Positions 15,300 through 22,977 of a stretch of 34,431 nucleotides of DNA are shown here, piece by piece. How positions within the stretch are numbered: the first letter of the stretch is position 1; each line of letters starts with the position of its first letter. The notes beneath the pieces are model-generated. The model saw only the letters and a list, made by a program, of their open reading frames with translations. It searched no databases and was not told where the DNA came from. Position numbers and translations under genes: made by a program. The stretch is from Ferroacidibacillus organovorans (GTDB taxonomy: Bacteria; Bacillota; Bacilli; Alicyclobacillales; SLC66). The stretch is from assembly GCF_001642725.1 (NCBI RefSeq), contig NZ_LSUQ01000028.1:1-34431 (forward strand), written 5' to 3'.

Positions 15300-16001
15300 T
15301 TATAAGCCTGTAATAAGCAGACCGCGAGGGCCTTCCAGCCAGTACCACAATAAATAAAGTCCTGCGAAGATCATTACGATCGCACTCAACTTCTGGATAT
15401 AAGGAAGCGCGAATCGAATAAAAACCTCAACCGTTTGCCGAGCTGTTGTGGCAAGTATGGATAGGATGGTGATCACAATCCCCATCCCAATACTGTAAGC
15501 TAAAAATGAGATAATCCCGTTACTGAATCCCGTAACGAATCCCTGGGATGCCACGCTGACAAAAACGGGTAAACTACAGCTCAGGGATGCAATGCCAAAT
15601 GCGATTCCAAAGGCGAAAAAAGAACCGGAGGAACCTCGCGCAAAGAGTCCTTCAAGGCGAGTGGTTAGTTTCCCTGTGTGGAATCCAAGATAAAGGTTGC
15701 CACGCCAAACATAGAAGGCCATGATAAACAAGAGTATGGCTAAGAGAATCGACAGTATGGGTGCTGCGCCAAAAAGCCACTGACCTAGGGTAGAGACCAG
15801 GAGACCCGCAACCCCGAACATGAGGATAAACCCTAAGGTCATGAGCATTCCGGCACGCAAGCCGTCCATCCATCCCCACCTTGGCCTATGAATTCGACCA
15901 GAGAGCAAGTACATGAGGTAAGAAGGAAGAAGTGCAATACCACATGGATTAAAAGCGGTAACCATGCCTGCAGTACCAGAAATCAGCCATGAAATAGGCA
16001 A
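15300..16001 (-). CDS. CcdA-like membrane thiol-transfer protein
   Basis: This 233-residue DsbD/CcdA-superfamily membrane protein has six helices and one Cys in each half: TAFNPCGIALLPSY (Cys20) and ASLSCSLPVF (Cys142). The TTG start 16001 follows AGGAGGT by 6 bases; the frame continues to 16076 but would cross the divergent csoR promoter. It is transcribed ahead of the SCO-TlpA fusion (38-base gap), so it probably feeds electrons to that protein's TlpA domain. It resembles the protein at 32379-33038 in the mercury operon (both have FNPCG and a following ALLP/AMLP) more than the classical CcdA at 11448-12164. Confidence 0.82.
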   Translation of the reverse strand: MPISWLISGTAGMVTAFNPCGIALLPSYLMYLLSGRIHRPRWGWMDGLRAGMLMTLGFILMFGVAGLLVSTLGQWLFGAAPILSILLAILLFIMAFYVWRGNLYLGFHTGKLTTRLEGLFARGSSGSFFAFGIAFGIASLSCSLPVFVSVASQGFVTGFSNGIISFLAYSIGMGIVITILSILATTARQTVEVFIRFALPYIQKLSAIVMIFAGLYLLWYWLEGPRGLLITGL

Positions 16002-16069
16002 GATTTTACCTCCTGAAATGATTCGAAAACAGAATTGTTGTGGGGCAACCTTAGCACAATTTTTCGCAT

Positions 16070-16098
16070 TTGACAAATAGGGTGCGGGGGTATACTAT
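16070..16098 (+). promoter_or_regulatory. csoR-copA promoter with candidate CsoR site
   Basis: TTGACA (16070-16075), a 17-base spacer and TACTAT (16093-16098, or TATACT at 16091-16096 with 15 bases) form a sigma-A promoter. The spacer contains GGGTGCGGGGGTAT; its right half GGGGGTAT matches CsoR operators of Gram-positives, but the left half is imperfect. Autoregulation by CsoR is inferred. Confidence 0.6.
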
Positions 16099-16118
16099 CT
16101 GTGTCGGGTGGTGATGAA

Positions 16119-16394
16119 ATGCACGGGTACCAAAAGGATGCAGAAGATTTATTGAACAGGTTGCGCAAAGTGGAAGGTCAGGTGCGTGGCATACAAAAGA
16201 TGATTCAAGAAGATCGCTATTGTGTAGACATTTTGACGCAATTTTCATCGATCAAATCGGCTCTCGCAAAAATCGAGTTGGCGCTCCTTGAGAGTCACAC
16301 GCGCGGATGTGTGGTGGACGCCATTCAAGGTGGCGGCGGGGATGAGAAGATTGACGAATTGATGCACGTGATCCGGGCGAGTATGAAGGGGTAG
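16119..16394 (+). CDS. csoR: CsoR copper-sensing repressor
   Basis: This 91-residue all-helical DUF156 repressor binds DNA as a tetramer or dimer of dimers and releases on Cu(I) binding. The Cu(I) triad is present: Cys35 (RYCVDILTQ), His60 and Cys64 (ESHTRGC). The basic helix KVEGQVRGIQKMI is typical. ATG 16119 is used because the promoter -10 ends at 16098, so an in-frame GTG at 16101 would lie before or at the transcript start; GGTGGTGA precedes the ATG. copA begins 12 bases after the stop, giving a csoR-copA operon. Having both Cys and the His argues for copper rather than the Ni (RcnR) or persulfide (CstR) branch. Confidence 0.92.
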   Translation: MHGYQKDAEDLLNRLRKVEGQVRGIQKMIQEDRYCVDILTQFSSIKSALAKIELALLESHTRGCVVDAIQGGGGDEKIDELMHVIRASMKG

Positions 16395-16406
16395 AGGTGA
16401 TCGCAG

Positions 16407-18623
16407 ATGGCAGAGGCAGTTCTTGAAACGGAGCGCGTCCCTTCCGAGCAGATTCAGATGAACATCACGGGGATGACATGCGCGGCGTGTGCGGCGCGTA
16501 TCGAGAAACAGTTGAACAAAGCACCGGGTGTCGTGCGGGTGAACGTCAATCTCGCGAGCGAAAAGGCGGTTGTGGAGTACGCGACGGGGACACTCACACC
16601 GGATGCGATCATTCGTGTCATTGAGAAGACAGGGTACGGCGCGGAACCGGTTACGGAGGCGTTGGGCGAGGAGCGCGAAGATCAGCGCATTGCGTATCGC
16701 AACTTGCGCGTCGCGTTTTGGGCGGGCGTTGTGTTGACGCTGCCCCTCGTGGTTCAGATGATCAGTGGTTTTATTCCACACGCGTCCTTTATGCTCCCTG
16801 TGTGGCTGCAAATCGCGCTTGCGACACCAGTTCAGTTTGTGGTGGGCTGGCGCTTTTACAAAGGGGCGTATCACGCCCTGCGCGGCGGCGCGCCAAACAT
16901 GGATGTGCTCGTCTCTTTGGGGACATCGGCCGCCTATTTGTTCAGTTTGGCAGTCGTCATCTGGCGCATCCCGTCTGGTCTCTACTTTGACTCGGCGGCG
17001 CTGATCACGACGCTCATTTTGATGGGCAAACTGCTTGAGCATAAGGCGAAGGCGCAGACGTCGCGCGCGGTGCGGGCGCTCGTAAAGTTGCAGGCAAAAA
17101 CGGCGCGCGTGATTCGCGACGGTCAAGAGATGGACATTCCCACAGAGCAGGTGGTGACAGGGGATGAGCTGCTCGTGCGGCCGGGGGAGAGCCTCCCGGT
17201 GGACGGGATCATCCTGTCGGGGCGGACGTCGATTGATGAATCGATGCTGACGGGAGAGAGCATGCCTGTGGCAAAAGAGGCGGGCAGTGCGGTGTTTGGC
17301 GCGACACTCAACAAGGAAGGCGCATTTCACATGCGGGCGACCAAGGTGGGGCGCGACACGGCGCTGGCGCAGATCATTCGCATGGTGGACGAGGCGCAGG
17401 GGTCGAAGGCGCCGATTCAACAGCTGGCAGACAAGGTGTCGGGGATCTTTGTGCCGATTGTGCTTGTTGTATCACTCGTGACGTTTATCGGGTGGTATTT
17501 TGCGGCCGGGTTCACGCACGCGCTGATCAATGCGGTGGCGGTTCTGGTCATCGCGTGCCCCTGTTCGCTTGGTCTTGCGACGCCGACGGCGATCATGGTG
17601 GGGACAGGAAAAGGCGCCGAGAATGGCATCCTGATCAAGGGCGGCGAAGCACTCGAACAGGCACATCGACTGACGGCGGTGATCCTTGACAAGACAGGGA
17701 CGATTACGAGCGGTCGCCCGGAGGTGACAGACGTGGCTGCGCTGTCTGATCGCGTGTGGGAGCGGGATCTGCTCGCATTGGCAGCCTCTGTTGAGCGCGA
17801 GTCGGAGCATCCGCTGGGCGCGGCGATCGTTTCTCATGCGCAAGCGCAGGGTCTGATTTTGCCGACGGCGAAAGATACAACGGCCATTCCGGGTTATGGC
17901 GTGCGCGCAACGGTGGAGGGCATGCTCGTGTTGATTGGCAACCGCGCCTTCATGGAGCGCGAAGGCGTTGCACTGGAGGACGGGGCTGACAGACAGGCGA
18001 TAGGCTTTGAAGCGATGGGCAAGACGGCGATGTGGGTGGCGCGCGATCGTGAGCTGCTCGGGATCATCGCGGTGGCGGATGGGGTCAGAGAGACGTCGCG
18101 GCAGGCGATCGCAGAGATGACTTCGCTCGGGCTTTCGGTGTACATGCTGACGGGAGATAACCACAAGACAGCACAGGCGATCGCCCAATCGGTGGGGATT
18201 GCGGCAGAGCGCGTTTTTGCGGAGGTGCTGCCTCAGCAAAAGGCGGAGATGGTCAAAAAGCTGCAAGGGGAAGGAAATGTGGTTGGCATGGTGGGCGACG
18301 GGATCAACGATGCCCCGGCGCTTGCCTCCGCAGAGATCGGTTTTGCCATCGGATCGGGTACGGACGTAGCCATTGAGACGGCGGACATCGCGCTTTTGCG
18401 CGGGGATCTGTTGAGCGTGGTCACCGCGATCCGTCTCTCGAACGCGACCATAAAAAAAATCCGGCAAAACCTCTTCTGGGCATTTGGCTACAATTCGCTC
18501 GGCGTACCGCTGGCCGCACTCGGGTTCATCAGCCCGGTGATTGCCGGCGCCGCGATGGCGCTCAGTTCGGTGAGTGTTGTGAGCAACTCTCTGTTGTTGC
18601 GGCGTTTTCGCTCGACAGTGTGA
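16407..18623 (+). CDS. copA: Cu(I)-exporting P1B-type ATPase
   Basis: This 738-residue ATP-driven Cu(I) exporter has one N-terminal HMA domain with [13 protein letters not shown] (Cys25, Cys28), an eight-helix membrane region with the transport motif CPC (384-386), and a phosphorylation site DKTGT starting at Asp428. The hinge [10 protein letters not shown] is present, as are the late-helix residues YN (FGYNSLGVP) and [12 protein letters not shown], the Met/Ser signature of Cu(I) pumps. ATG 16407 has GAGGTGAT 7 bases upstream. The base composition is clearly more GC-rich than the genes to its left. It is co-transcribed with csoR and followed 101 bases later by copZ, a standard Gram-positive copper efflux set. 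Confidence 0.96.
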   Translation: MAEAVLETERVPSEQIQMNITGMTCAACAARIEKQLNKAPGVVRVNVNLASEKAVVEYATGTLTPDAIIRVIEKTGYGAEPVTEALGEEREDQRIAYRNLRVAFWAGVVLTLPLVVQMISGFIPHASFMLPVWLQIALATPVQFVVGWRFYKGAYHALRGGAPNMDVLVSLGTSAAYLFSLAVVIWRIPSGLYFDSAALITTLILMGKLLEHKAKAQTSRAVRALVKLQAKTARVIRDGQEMDIPTEQVVTGDELLVRPGESLPVDGIILSGRTSIDESMLTGESMPVAKEAGSAVFGATLNKEGAFHMRATKVGRDTALAQIIRMVDEAQGSKAPIQQLADKVSGIFVPIVLVVSLVTFIGWYFAAGFTHALINAVAVLVIACPCSLGLATPTAIMVGTGKGAENGILIKGGEALEQAHRLTAVILDKTGTITSGRPEVTDVAALSDRVWERDLLALAASVERESEHPLGAAIVSHAQAQGLILPTAKDTTAIPGYGVRATVEGMLVLIGNRAFMEREGVALEDGADRQAIGFEAMGKTAMWVARDRELLGIIAVADGVRETSRQAIAEMTSLGLSVYMLTGDNHKTAQAIAQSVGIAAERVFAEVLPQQKAEMVKKLQGEGNVVGMVGDGINDAPALASAEIGFAIGSGTDVAIETADIALLRGDLLSVVTAIRLSNATIKKIRQNLFWAFGYNSLGVPLAALGFISPVIAGAAMALSSVSVVSNSLLLRRFRSTV

Positions 18624-18724
18624 GTTATGGCAGCGCGTTCGTAATGCGAATTCGGCGGCCAGCGTATTCTCGTGATGCCATCGGGTGTGCGCACAGGAAA
18701 GCCATTTGAAGGGAGGTGAGGGAG

Positions 18725-18931
18725 ATGGCGGTGGCAACGATTGAGGTGCAGGGGATGACCTGTCAGGGGTGTGTCAAATCGGTCACGAAGGCGCTGCAGG
18801 CGGTTGACGGGGTGACGTCGACGGACGTGAGTCTTGAGAAAAACCAGGCGACGGTGACCTATGAAGAAGGTAAAACAACGGTTTCGGATTTGAAGTTGGC
18901 GATTGAAGATGCCGGATATGATGTGGCGTAA
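18725..18931 (+). CDS. copZ: Copper chaperone CopZ
   Basis: This 68-residue HMA-domain chaperone carries Cu(I) to CopA in the cytosol. The metal site is GMTCQGCVKSV (Cys13, Cys16), with the ferredoxin-like pattern closing at LKLAIEDAGYDVA. ATG 18725 follows GGAGGTGA by 5 bases; an in-frame GTG at 18716 lies inside that ribosome binding site and is rejected. It lies 101 bases after copA and ends in a terminator hairpin. Confidence 0.94.
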   Translation: MAVATIEVQGMTCQGCVKSVTKALQAVDGVTSTDVSLEKNQATVTYEEGKTTVSDLKLAIEDAGYDVA

Positions 18932-18949
18932 GTGCAGTTTAAAACCGGA

Positions 18950-18992
18950 GTGGGCGTGCAGGTTCTCACGAATCTGTGCGCTCACGTTTTTT
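18950..18992 (+). terminator. Rho-independent terminator after copZ
   Basis: GTGGGCGTGCAG (18950-18961) pairs with CTGTGCGCTCAC (18974-18985) as a 12-bp stem with three G-U pairs, followed by G and a run of six T. It closes the csoR-copA-copZ unit. Confidence 0.75.
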
Positions 18993-19078
18993 ATGTCTGC
19001 CGATCCTGATTGTCTGATAAACTAGACGTAGTTTTACGATTGCGATGTGTGGCACGAAAAAGGGGCGGAGGAAAACCT

Positions 19079-20167
19079 ATGAGCATTTTGAACCGGATTC
19101 GCACCATTTTGGCGGGCGAACGATATTGCTCTGATGAGCACTTGGAAGGTTATCACAGGATCGGGCAAGATGTGTACGTTCTTGAGATGGAGCTTTTGGA
19201 CGCGACAGAGCCGCATGCAAAAGCCATTGCGCGCGCCGCGCGCTGTTTTCAAGTGATTGGGGATGCGCTTTTGCAGGATGCGCGGGAGGATGATCAGAAG
19301 CGCTCGGTGGCGAGCATCACGCATGAGCAGGCGGAGGTATTGTACGGAAGGATTCCTGATCTCATGGTTGCCGCCAGACAGGAGGCTGCGTTTGCGGGGA
19401 GTGCCCGCGTGAGTTTGCCGATTCGACTTGGGAAACGGGTAGAATCTGGCCATACTGGTCCGTTGGAGCATTTAATTGGGTTGCAGCGCGCGGCGGATGA
19501 TCTGGAATCTCTACTGTCGTCGAAGATCCAGTTGGCGAGGTTGGAGGGTGACAAATTTAAAGAATCCATTCTTTTAGCAGAAGAGGCGCGAACGCGAAGA
19601 CGGACAGGGGATTCGACGGTAGGGAGACTGACGGAGGGGAAAAAGGTTCCGGCTGATCTGCACGAAGAGGCAGAAGAATCCTACTGGACGGCACTGTCTT
19701 CCTATTTGCTGGTTGCGCAAGGGCTCGAAGATCCGAGCGTTTTGTCGCATCCGGCGCGCGTGAGCAGCGTCAAAAGCAAATTAGACTCGGAGGATCGCTG
19801 GCGCATAACGTCTGAGTCGGCGAAACGAGAGATTCGCAGAAGTGGAGAATGGCAGATTGCAGAGCGGGATCTTGACGAATTTTGGGAGTCTCACCGCCTC
19901 ACGCAAGAAGAGCGCGAGTATGAAGCGACCGTAGAAAATCTGCTGCGCTCAGGCGATATCGTGGAAAATGGATACTGGTACTGTTGCCCATTCCAGTCTT
20001 GTTATCGTGTGGTGCAAGGTCCTGTGCATGTCGTGGGACATACCGTCAAGCAGCATCACGCATTTGTGTGGGAATACGGTGAAGATGGAGCGCGGGGCCA
20101 TTTTATTCAGGTGGAATCCTTCAATCGCGCAGACTCCCGGCAGTACTGTGGCGATGAGGATGAGTAA
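19079..20167 (+). CDS. Unknown protein with a C-terminal C2H2-type zinc finger
   Basis: This 362-residue protein has no signal peptide or membrane segment and is mostly helical and charged (Glu/Arg-rich), with likely coiled-coil stretches near residues 150-210. ATG 19079 has GGAGGAAAA just upstream; the frame runs back to 19010 without a site. Near the C-terminus, residues 303-326 fit the classical C2H2 pattern exactly: Cys303-x4-Cys308-x12-His321-x4-His326, with a hydrophobic residue four after the second Cys. A further Cys302 and a terminal QYCGDEDE are nearby. No family was recognised for the body of the protein. It lies between copZ and the cupredoxin cluster, each side closed by a terminator, so it is a single-gene unit. 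Nucleic-acid or protein binding through the finger is possible. Confidence 0.7.
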   Translation: MSILNRIRTILAGERYCSDEHLEGYHRIGQDVYVLEMELLDATEPHAKAIARAARCFQVIGDALLQDAREDDQKRSVASITHEQAEVLYGRIPDLMVAARQEAAFAGSARVSLPIRLGKRVESGHTGPLEHLIGLQRAADDLESLLSSKIQLARLEGDKFKESILLAEEARTRRRTGDSTVGRLTEGKKVPADLHEEAEESYWTALSSYLLVAQGLEDPSVLSHPARVSSVKSKLDSEDRWRITSESAKREIRRSGEWQIAERDLDEFWESHRLTQEEREYEATVENLLRSGDIVENGYWYCCPFQSCYRVVQGPVHVVGHTVKQHHAFVWEYGEDGARGHFIQVESFNRADSRQYCGDEDE

Positions 20168-20214
20168 ACCGTCAATCCTTGCAATTTCTCTCTCGTGATA
20201 AACGAACAATCCCG

Positions 20215-20265
20215 TCGCGATCCAGAGCGAGTGATCTAGCGCTCTCAGGATCGCGAACCATTTTT
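20215..20265 (+). terminator. Rho-independent terminator, two-step stem
   Basis: TCGCGATCC-AGAGCG pairs with CGCTCT-CA-GGATCGCGA (stem of 15 bp with a 2-base bulge, 10-base loop), followed by ACCA and five T. It closes the zinc-finger gene and insulates the next promoter, 14 bases further on. Confidence 0.8.
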
Positions 20266-20278
20266 AGCATGACGTGCA

Positions 20279-20308
20279 CACACTTTCTTCACACTTGCGC
20301 GCTAGGAT
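20279..20308 (+). promoter_or_regulatory. Regulon promoter 1: CACACTT-TCTT-CACACTT box with -10
   Basis: Direct repeats CACACTT (20279-20285) and CACACTT (20290-20296), period 11, are followed after 6 bases by the -10 hexamer TAGGAT (20303-20308). There is no proper -35; the box sits where one would be. It drives the SHOCT protein and the first cupredoxin. One of five such promoters in the window with identical geometry. Confidence 0.7.
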
Positions 20309-20338
20309 GAAGCCAACAATTGAAAGGTGGGCTCTGAA

Positions 20339-20536
20339 ATGGGATGTTGTGGTGGAGGGATTTTCTCGCGTGGGTATCGTCAATCCTCTCAAAGGGCATC
20401 TGCGCCGATCAAGCAACAGGCGGATTCTCCGGTCGATACGTTAAAGAAACGTTTAGCGAATGGTGAAATCAGTGTCGAAGAGTATCAGAAACTTTTAGTC
20501 ATTCTTCAGCAAGAAGATGTACCCATGCGTCTGTAA
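20339..20536 (+). CDS. Small SHOCT-domain protein with Cys-Gly N-terminus
   Basis: This 65-residue protein begins MGCCGGGIFSRGY and ends with a SHOCT domain (DTLKKRLANGEISVEEYQKL), a short helical oligomerisation module. ATG 20339 has AAGGTGG 8 bases upstream; a GTG at 20327 is in frame but lies in that region. The two N-terminal Cys could bind metal or be lipid-modified only if exported, and no signal peptide is seen. It is the first gene behind regulon promoter 1 and is followed 20 bases later by a cupredoxin gene. A second SHOCT protein (27332-27598) heads the regulator operon under the same promoter type. Confidence 0.7.
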   Translation: MGCCGGGIFSRGYRQSSQRASAPIKQQADSPVDTLKKRLANGEISVEEYQKLLVILQQEDVPMRL

Positions 20537-20556
20537 TTGAAACGGGGTGTCACGCA

Positions 20557-21219
20557 GTGAAAATGGGACGATCCATTTGGCTGTGGGGGTTGATAGCCCT
20601 CGCAGGGTTTATCGTGTTGGCGGGCGTTTTCATGGTTGCCTTCAGAATGTACAGTGGGCAAGGCTATGGAGGCATGATGGGAGGCGGTTATGCAGCAACG
20701 GGGCCGATAGGATCATCCGTGGGAGGCGTGACCCGCCGAACGTCCTGGCTATCGAGTGCAGAACTCGCTACAACGATTCGCGTGGGGGAGCAGGCTGCAA
20801 GGATCGACAAAAAGACAAATCGCATCGTTTATCGCGGAAAAAACGTGAATCTTGTTGCGCTTGCCTCTCCGCACGGTGTGCCGAATATGACGTTTGAAGT
20901 CGATGGGTTGGTGAATCCAACTCTTGTCGTGCCTGCCCATGCGCGCATCACCATTGAACTTGTCAATACGGACTGGGGATACATGCACGGCTTTGAAGTG
21001 ACGGAGACGCCGCCGCCATACTCATCCATGGTGATGATGGGGATTCAAAATGACTTTATTTTGATGCCATTGCCGCCGCGCACGACGCAAAATCTCCAAA
21101 CCGCACAGTATGCAACCCGCACGGAGACGTTGACGCTGCCCGCAGGGACGTATCACTATTTATGCCCGGTTCCAGGACATGCGGCGACAGGGATGTACGG
21201 TCGTCTGATCGTAACCTAA
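20557..21219 (+). CDS. Rusticyanin-like blue copper protein (cupredoxin)
   Basis: This 220-residue membrane-anchored cupredoxin has an N-terminal helix (about residues 6-29), a Gly/Met-rich linker (GYGGMMGGGY) and a type-1 copper domain (about 75-220). Ligands are His144 (GYMHGFEV), Cys203, His208 and Met213 in LCPVPGHAATGMYG; the Cys-x4-His-x4-Met spacing and the PGHAATGM text match rusticyanin of Acidithiobacillus as remembered, as does the upstream FEV-NPT-VP-A pattern. Rusticyanin carries electrons from Fe(II) toward terminal oxidases at low pH. GTG 20557 follows GGGGTG by 7 bases. It has a close paralogue at 22978-23775. Sulfocyanin or another acid-stable cupredoxin is the alternative; an iron-oxidation role is inference. 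Confidence 0.82.
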   Translation: MKMGRSIWLWGLIALAGFIVLAGVFMVAFRMYSGQGYGGMMGGGYAATGPIGSSVGGVTRRTSWLSSAELATTIRVGEQAARIDKKTNRIVYRGKNVNLVALASPHGVPNMTFEVDGLVNPTLVVPAHARITIELVNTDWGYMHGFEVTETPPPYSSMVMMGIQNDFILMPLPPRTTQNLQTAQYATRTETLTLPAGTYHYLCPVPGHAATGMYGRLIVT

Positions 21220-21277
21220 CGTCAACTACCCACCACGGTAAATTCGTTGAATGTTTTTCTGAAGGGGGGTCTCTTCC

Positions 21278-21874
21278 GTGTGTGTCAATCACCCGCGCTT
21301 TACACGTTTTTATGTTTGGGGGCAGCGGTACGTAGAACAGGCTGTTGGGGAAATCAGGGAAAAGCAGAACAGCAAAGCCTACGGGAGAACGCTCATTGTA
21401 GGTGCGGGTACGGGTTTAGACATTTCCACACTCGGTTCAAAGGTGAGCGAAATTACGTTGCTTGAGCCAGATGCACACATGCGCACCTACTTAAAACAAA
21501 CCTATGATTCTCTCCCTTTGATTCCATCGACGGCCGAAAACATGGATGTGGGGGACGGGCAGTTCGATACAGTGATAACCAGTCTCGTACTGTGTTCTGT
21601 GACAAATGTGCGGCAAGTCTTATCTGAAATTTACCGCGTGCTAAAGCCCGGTGGACAGTATCTTTTCATGGAACACGTGCAGCACAATGAGGCTGTTTCC
21701 CGCATGGTACAAAATTCATTGAACCCCGTTTGGCAACACATTGCAGGCGGCTGTCAGCTAAATCGGAAGATTGCTGATGACATAAACGCCTCTGCCTTCA
21801 CCACCATCGAATGCAGTCTTGTAAAACCCCATTTCCTCATTCCGATCATCGCGGGACAGGCTATACGCATTTGA
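21278..21874 (+). CDS. Class I SAM-dependent methyltransferase
   Basis: This 198-residue protein has the Rossmann methyltransferase motif I TLIVGAGTGLDI (about residues 39-50), the acidic end of strand 2 (LLEPDAHM), motif II/III FDTVITSLVLCSV and the YRVLKPGGQYLFMEHV block. GTG 21278 follows GGGGGGT by 7 bases. It resembles the UbiE/phospholipid N-methyltransferase-like group (PF08241 type), in which EHV before the C-terminal part is common. The substrate is unknown. It lies 58 bases after the cupredoxin and may be co-transcribed from regulon promoter 1. Confidence 0.85.
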   Translation: MCVNHPRFTRFYVWGQRYVEQAVGEIREKQNSKAYGRTLIVGAGTGLDISTLGSKVSEITLLEPDAHMRTYLKQTYDSLPLIPSTAENMDVGDGQFDTVITSLVLCSVTNVRQVLSEIYRVLKPGGQYLFMEHVQHNEAVSRMVQNSLNPVWQHIAGGCQLNRKIADDINASAFTTIECSLVKPHFLIPIIAGQAIRI

Positions 21875-22136
21875 TCGCGCCGAGCAAACCCTCCTCATGA
21901 CCACTGACCCAGCATCGAACCTGGGCGATCTGTTTGATTTGTCTTTGTCAGGATGTACTGGATTTTCAAGGGGGTTGAATATGCCGCACGCTATGGAGAA
22001 CTAGGCCAAGATTTATAAGGCGAAGCTAAATCGCAAGCGGTCCATGTTGTCTTTTGAGTACATTGGGTACCTTGAATTTGCTACCTAACCTCAATGTAAA
22101 TCGCTTTAGAGAGGCATCTTACATCGGGGATAACAG
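21875..22136. other. Intergenic stretch without a supportable gene
   Basis: 262 bases between the methyltransferase and spoIIR stop codons. CCCAG (21908-21912) and CTGGG (21921-21925) make a short hairpin without a T run, and two short broken frames are visible near 21980-22085. Nothing firmer can be claimed. Confidence 0.5.
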
Positions 22137-22820
22137 CTATAGCGTACGTTGCAAATGAACCCACAGAAGATGGATCTGTAGTTCTGCGATGGATAGCCAT
22201 TGCTGACCGTAATCGACAATGGCTAAACGGAGCTGCACAGGGATTCGCTTTCCGTTAGGTTCTGTGATACTCGTGACTGCCAGCGGAGGAGTTTGAGGAA
22301 ACGCACCTGTTCGTGGAATCGCGTGGGCATTCATGGCAACGTAGCACAGTTGGGGAAAGATTACACACCACCAATTATGTCCTTGCCCTTTTCCTAGAAC
22401 AATGCGCAATGCCTCATAATTACCAGCTGGGAAGACGTGATTGCCATAGAATTTTCTTGGAAACCATGTCATTCCAAAGGTCGTTGTGCTGTTGTAAGTG
22501 ATCCCCATATGATTTAGATCGTCATGAATCAACGGATTGATCTTTGATATGTCGCGCTGAATTTCTAGTGCGGTTTGACTGTATGTGAGATGTTTCGGAA
22601 GATGTTGAGACAGAAAGGTTAATACGTGATCGCGTATCGCCAGTTTAACACGTTGATCGTGTGGGGTATTGCTATTTGCGATGATGCGAATCCGAATGGC
22701 ATTCGCAGGCAGAGGGGATGACGGGAGAGAAGCAAGGGCAAAGAGTGGACGAAACGAAAATTGATGGAGCAGCCCGAACAGACATACGCCAACAAATGTG
22801 AAAATCACCCCCCGCCTCAT
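22137..22820 (-). CDS. spoIIR: Stage II sporulation protein R (SpoIIR)
   Basis: This 227-residue secreted signalling protein, made in the forespore under sigma-F, triggers SpoIIGA to process pro-sigma-E in the mother cell. The signal segment (about residues 3-22) is followed by the family's IRIRIIANSNTPHDQRVKLA and the GHNWWCVIFPQLCY block with its conserved Trp and Cys. ATG 22820 follows GGGGGGTGAG; an in-frame ATG at 22844 sits upstream of that site. It is the only gene on the minus strand in this region and separates the two cupredoxin units. It is good evidence that the host is an endospore former. Confidence 0.92.
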   Translation of the reverse strand: MRRGVIFTFVGVCLFGLLHQFSFRPLFALASLPSSPLPANAIRIRIIANSNTPHDQRVKLAIRDHVLTFLSQHLPKHLTYSQTALEIQRDISKINPLIHDDLNHMGITYNSTTTFGMTWFPRKFYGNHVFPAGNYEALRIVLGKGQGHNWWCVIFPQLCYVAMNAHAIPRTGAFPQTPPLAVTSITEPNGKRIPVQLRLAIVDYGQQWLSIAELQIHLLWVHLQRTL

Positions 22821-22922
22821 GTTCTCACCCCCCTTTTCATTCAAAAAAACCTGGTAGGTGGAAGTGTGGCCAGTTCAGGAGCTAGATATACGTGAGAGTC
22901 ATAGGAAACTCAATTGGATCTG

Positions 22923-22952
22923 CATACTTTCTTCACAGTTGGTCTCTATGAT
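22923..22952 (+). promoter_or_regulatory. Regulon promoter 2: CATACTT-TCTT-CACAGTT box with -10
   Basis: CATACTT (22923-22929), TCTT and CACAGTT (22934-22940) are followed after 6 bases by TATGAT (22947-22952). The start codon of the second cupredoxin is 25 bases after the -10. Same geometry as the promoters at 20279, 24212, 26063 and 27245. Confidence 0.72.
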
Positions 22953-22977
22953 GACTGTGAAAGGGAGGAATGCAGTG

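Noticed and set aside
16245-18737. Long minus-strand open frames of 391 and 421 codons opposite csoR-copA
   Set aside because: They are antisense to a well-conserved CopA with all motifs, are very rich in Arg and His as expected for shadows of GC-rich genes, and have no ribosome binding sites or recognisable domains.
21908-21925. CCCAG-loop-CTGGG as a tRNA T-arm or a terminator
   Set aside because: The loop is 8 bases with no TTC consensus, there is no matching acceptor or anticodon arm, and no T run follows.
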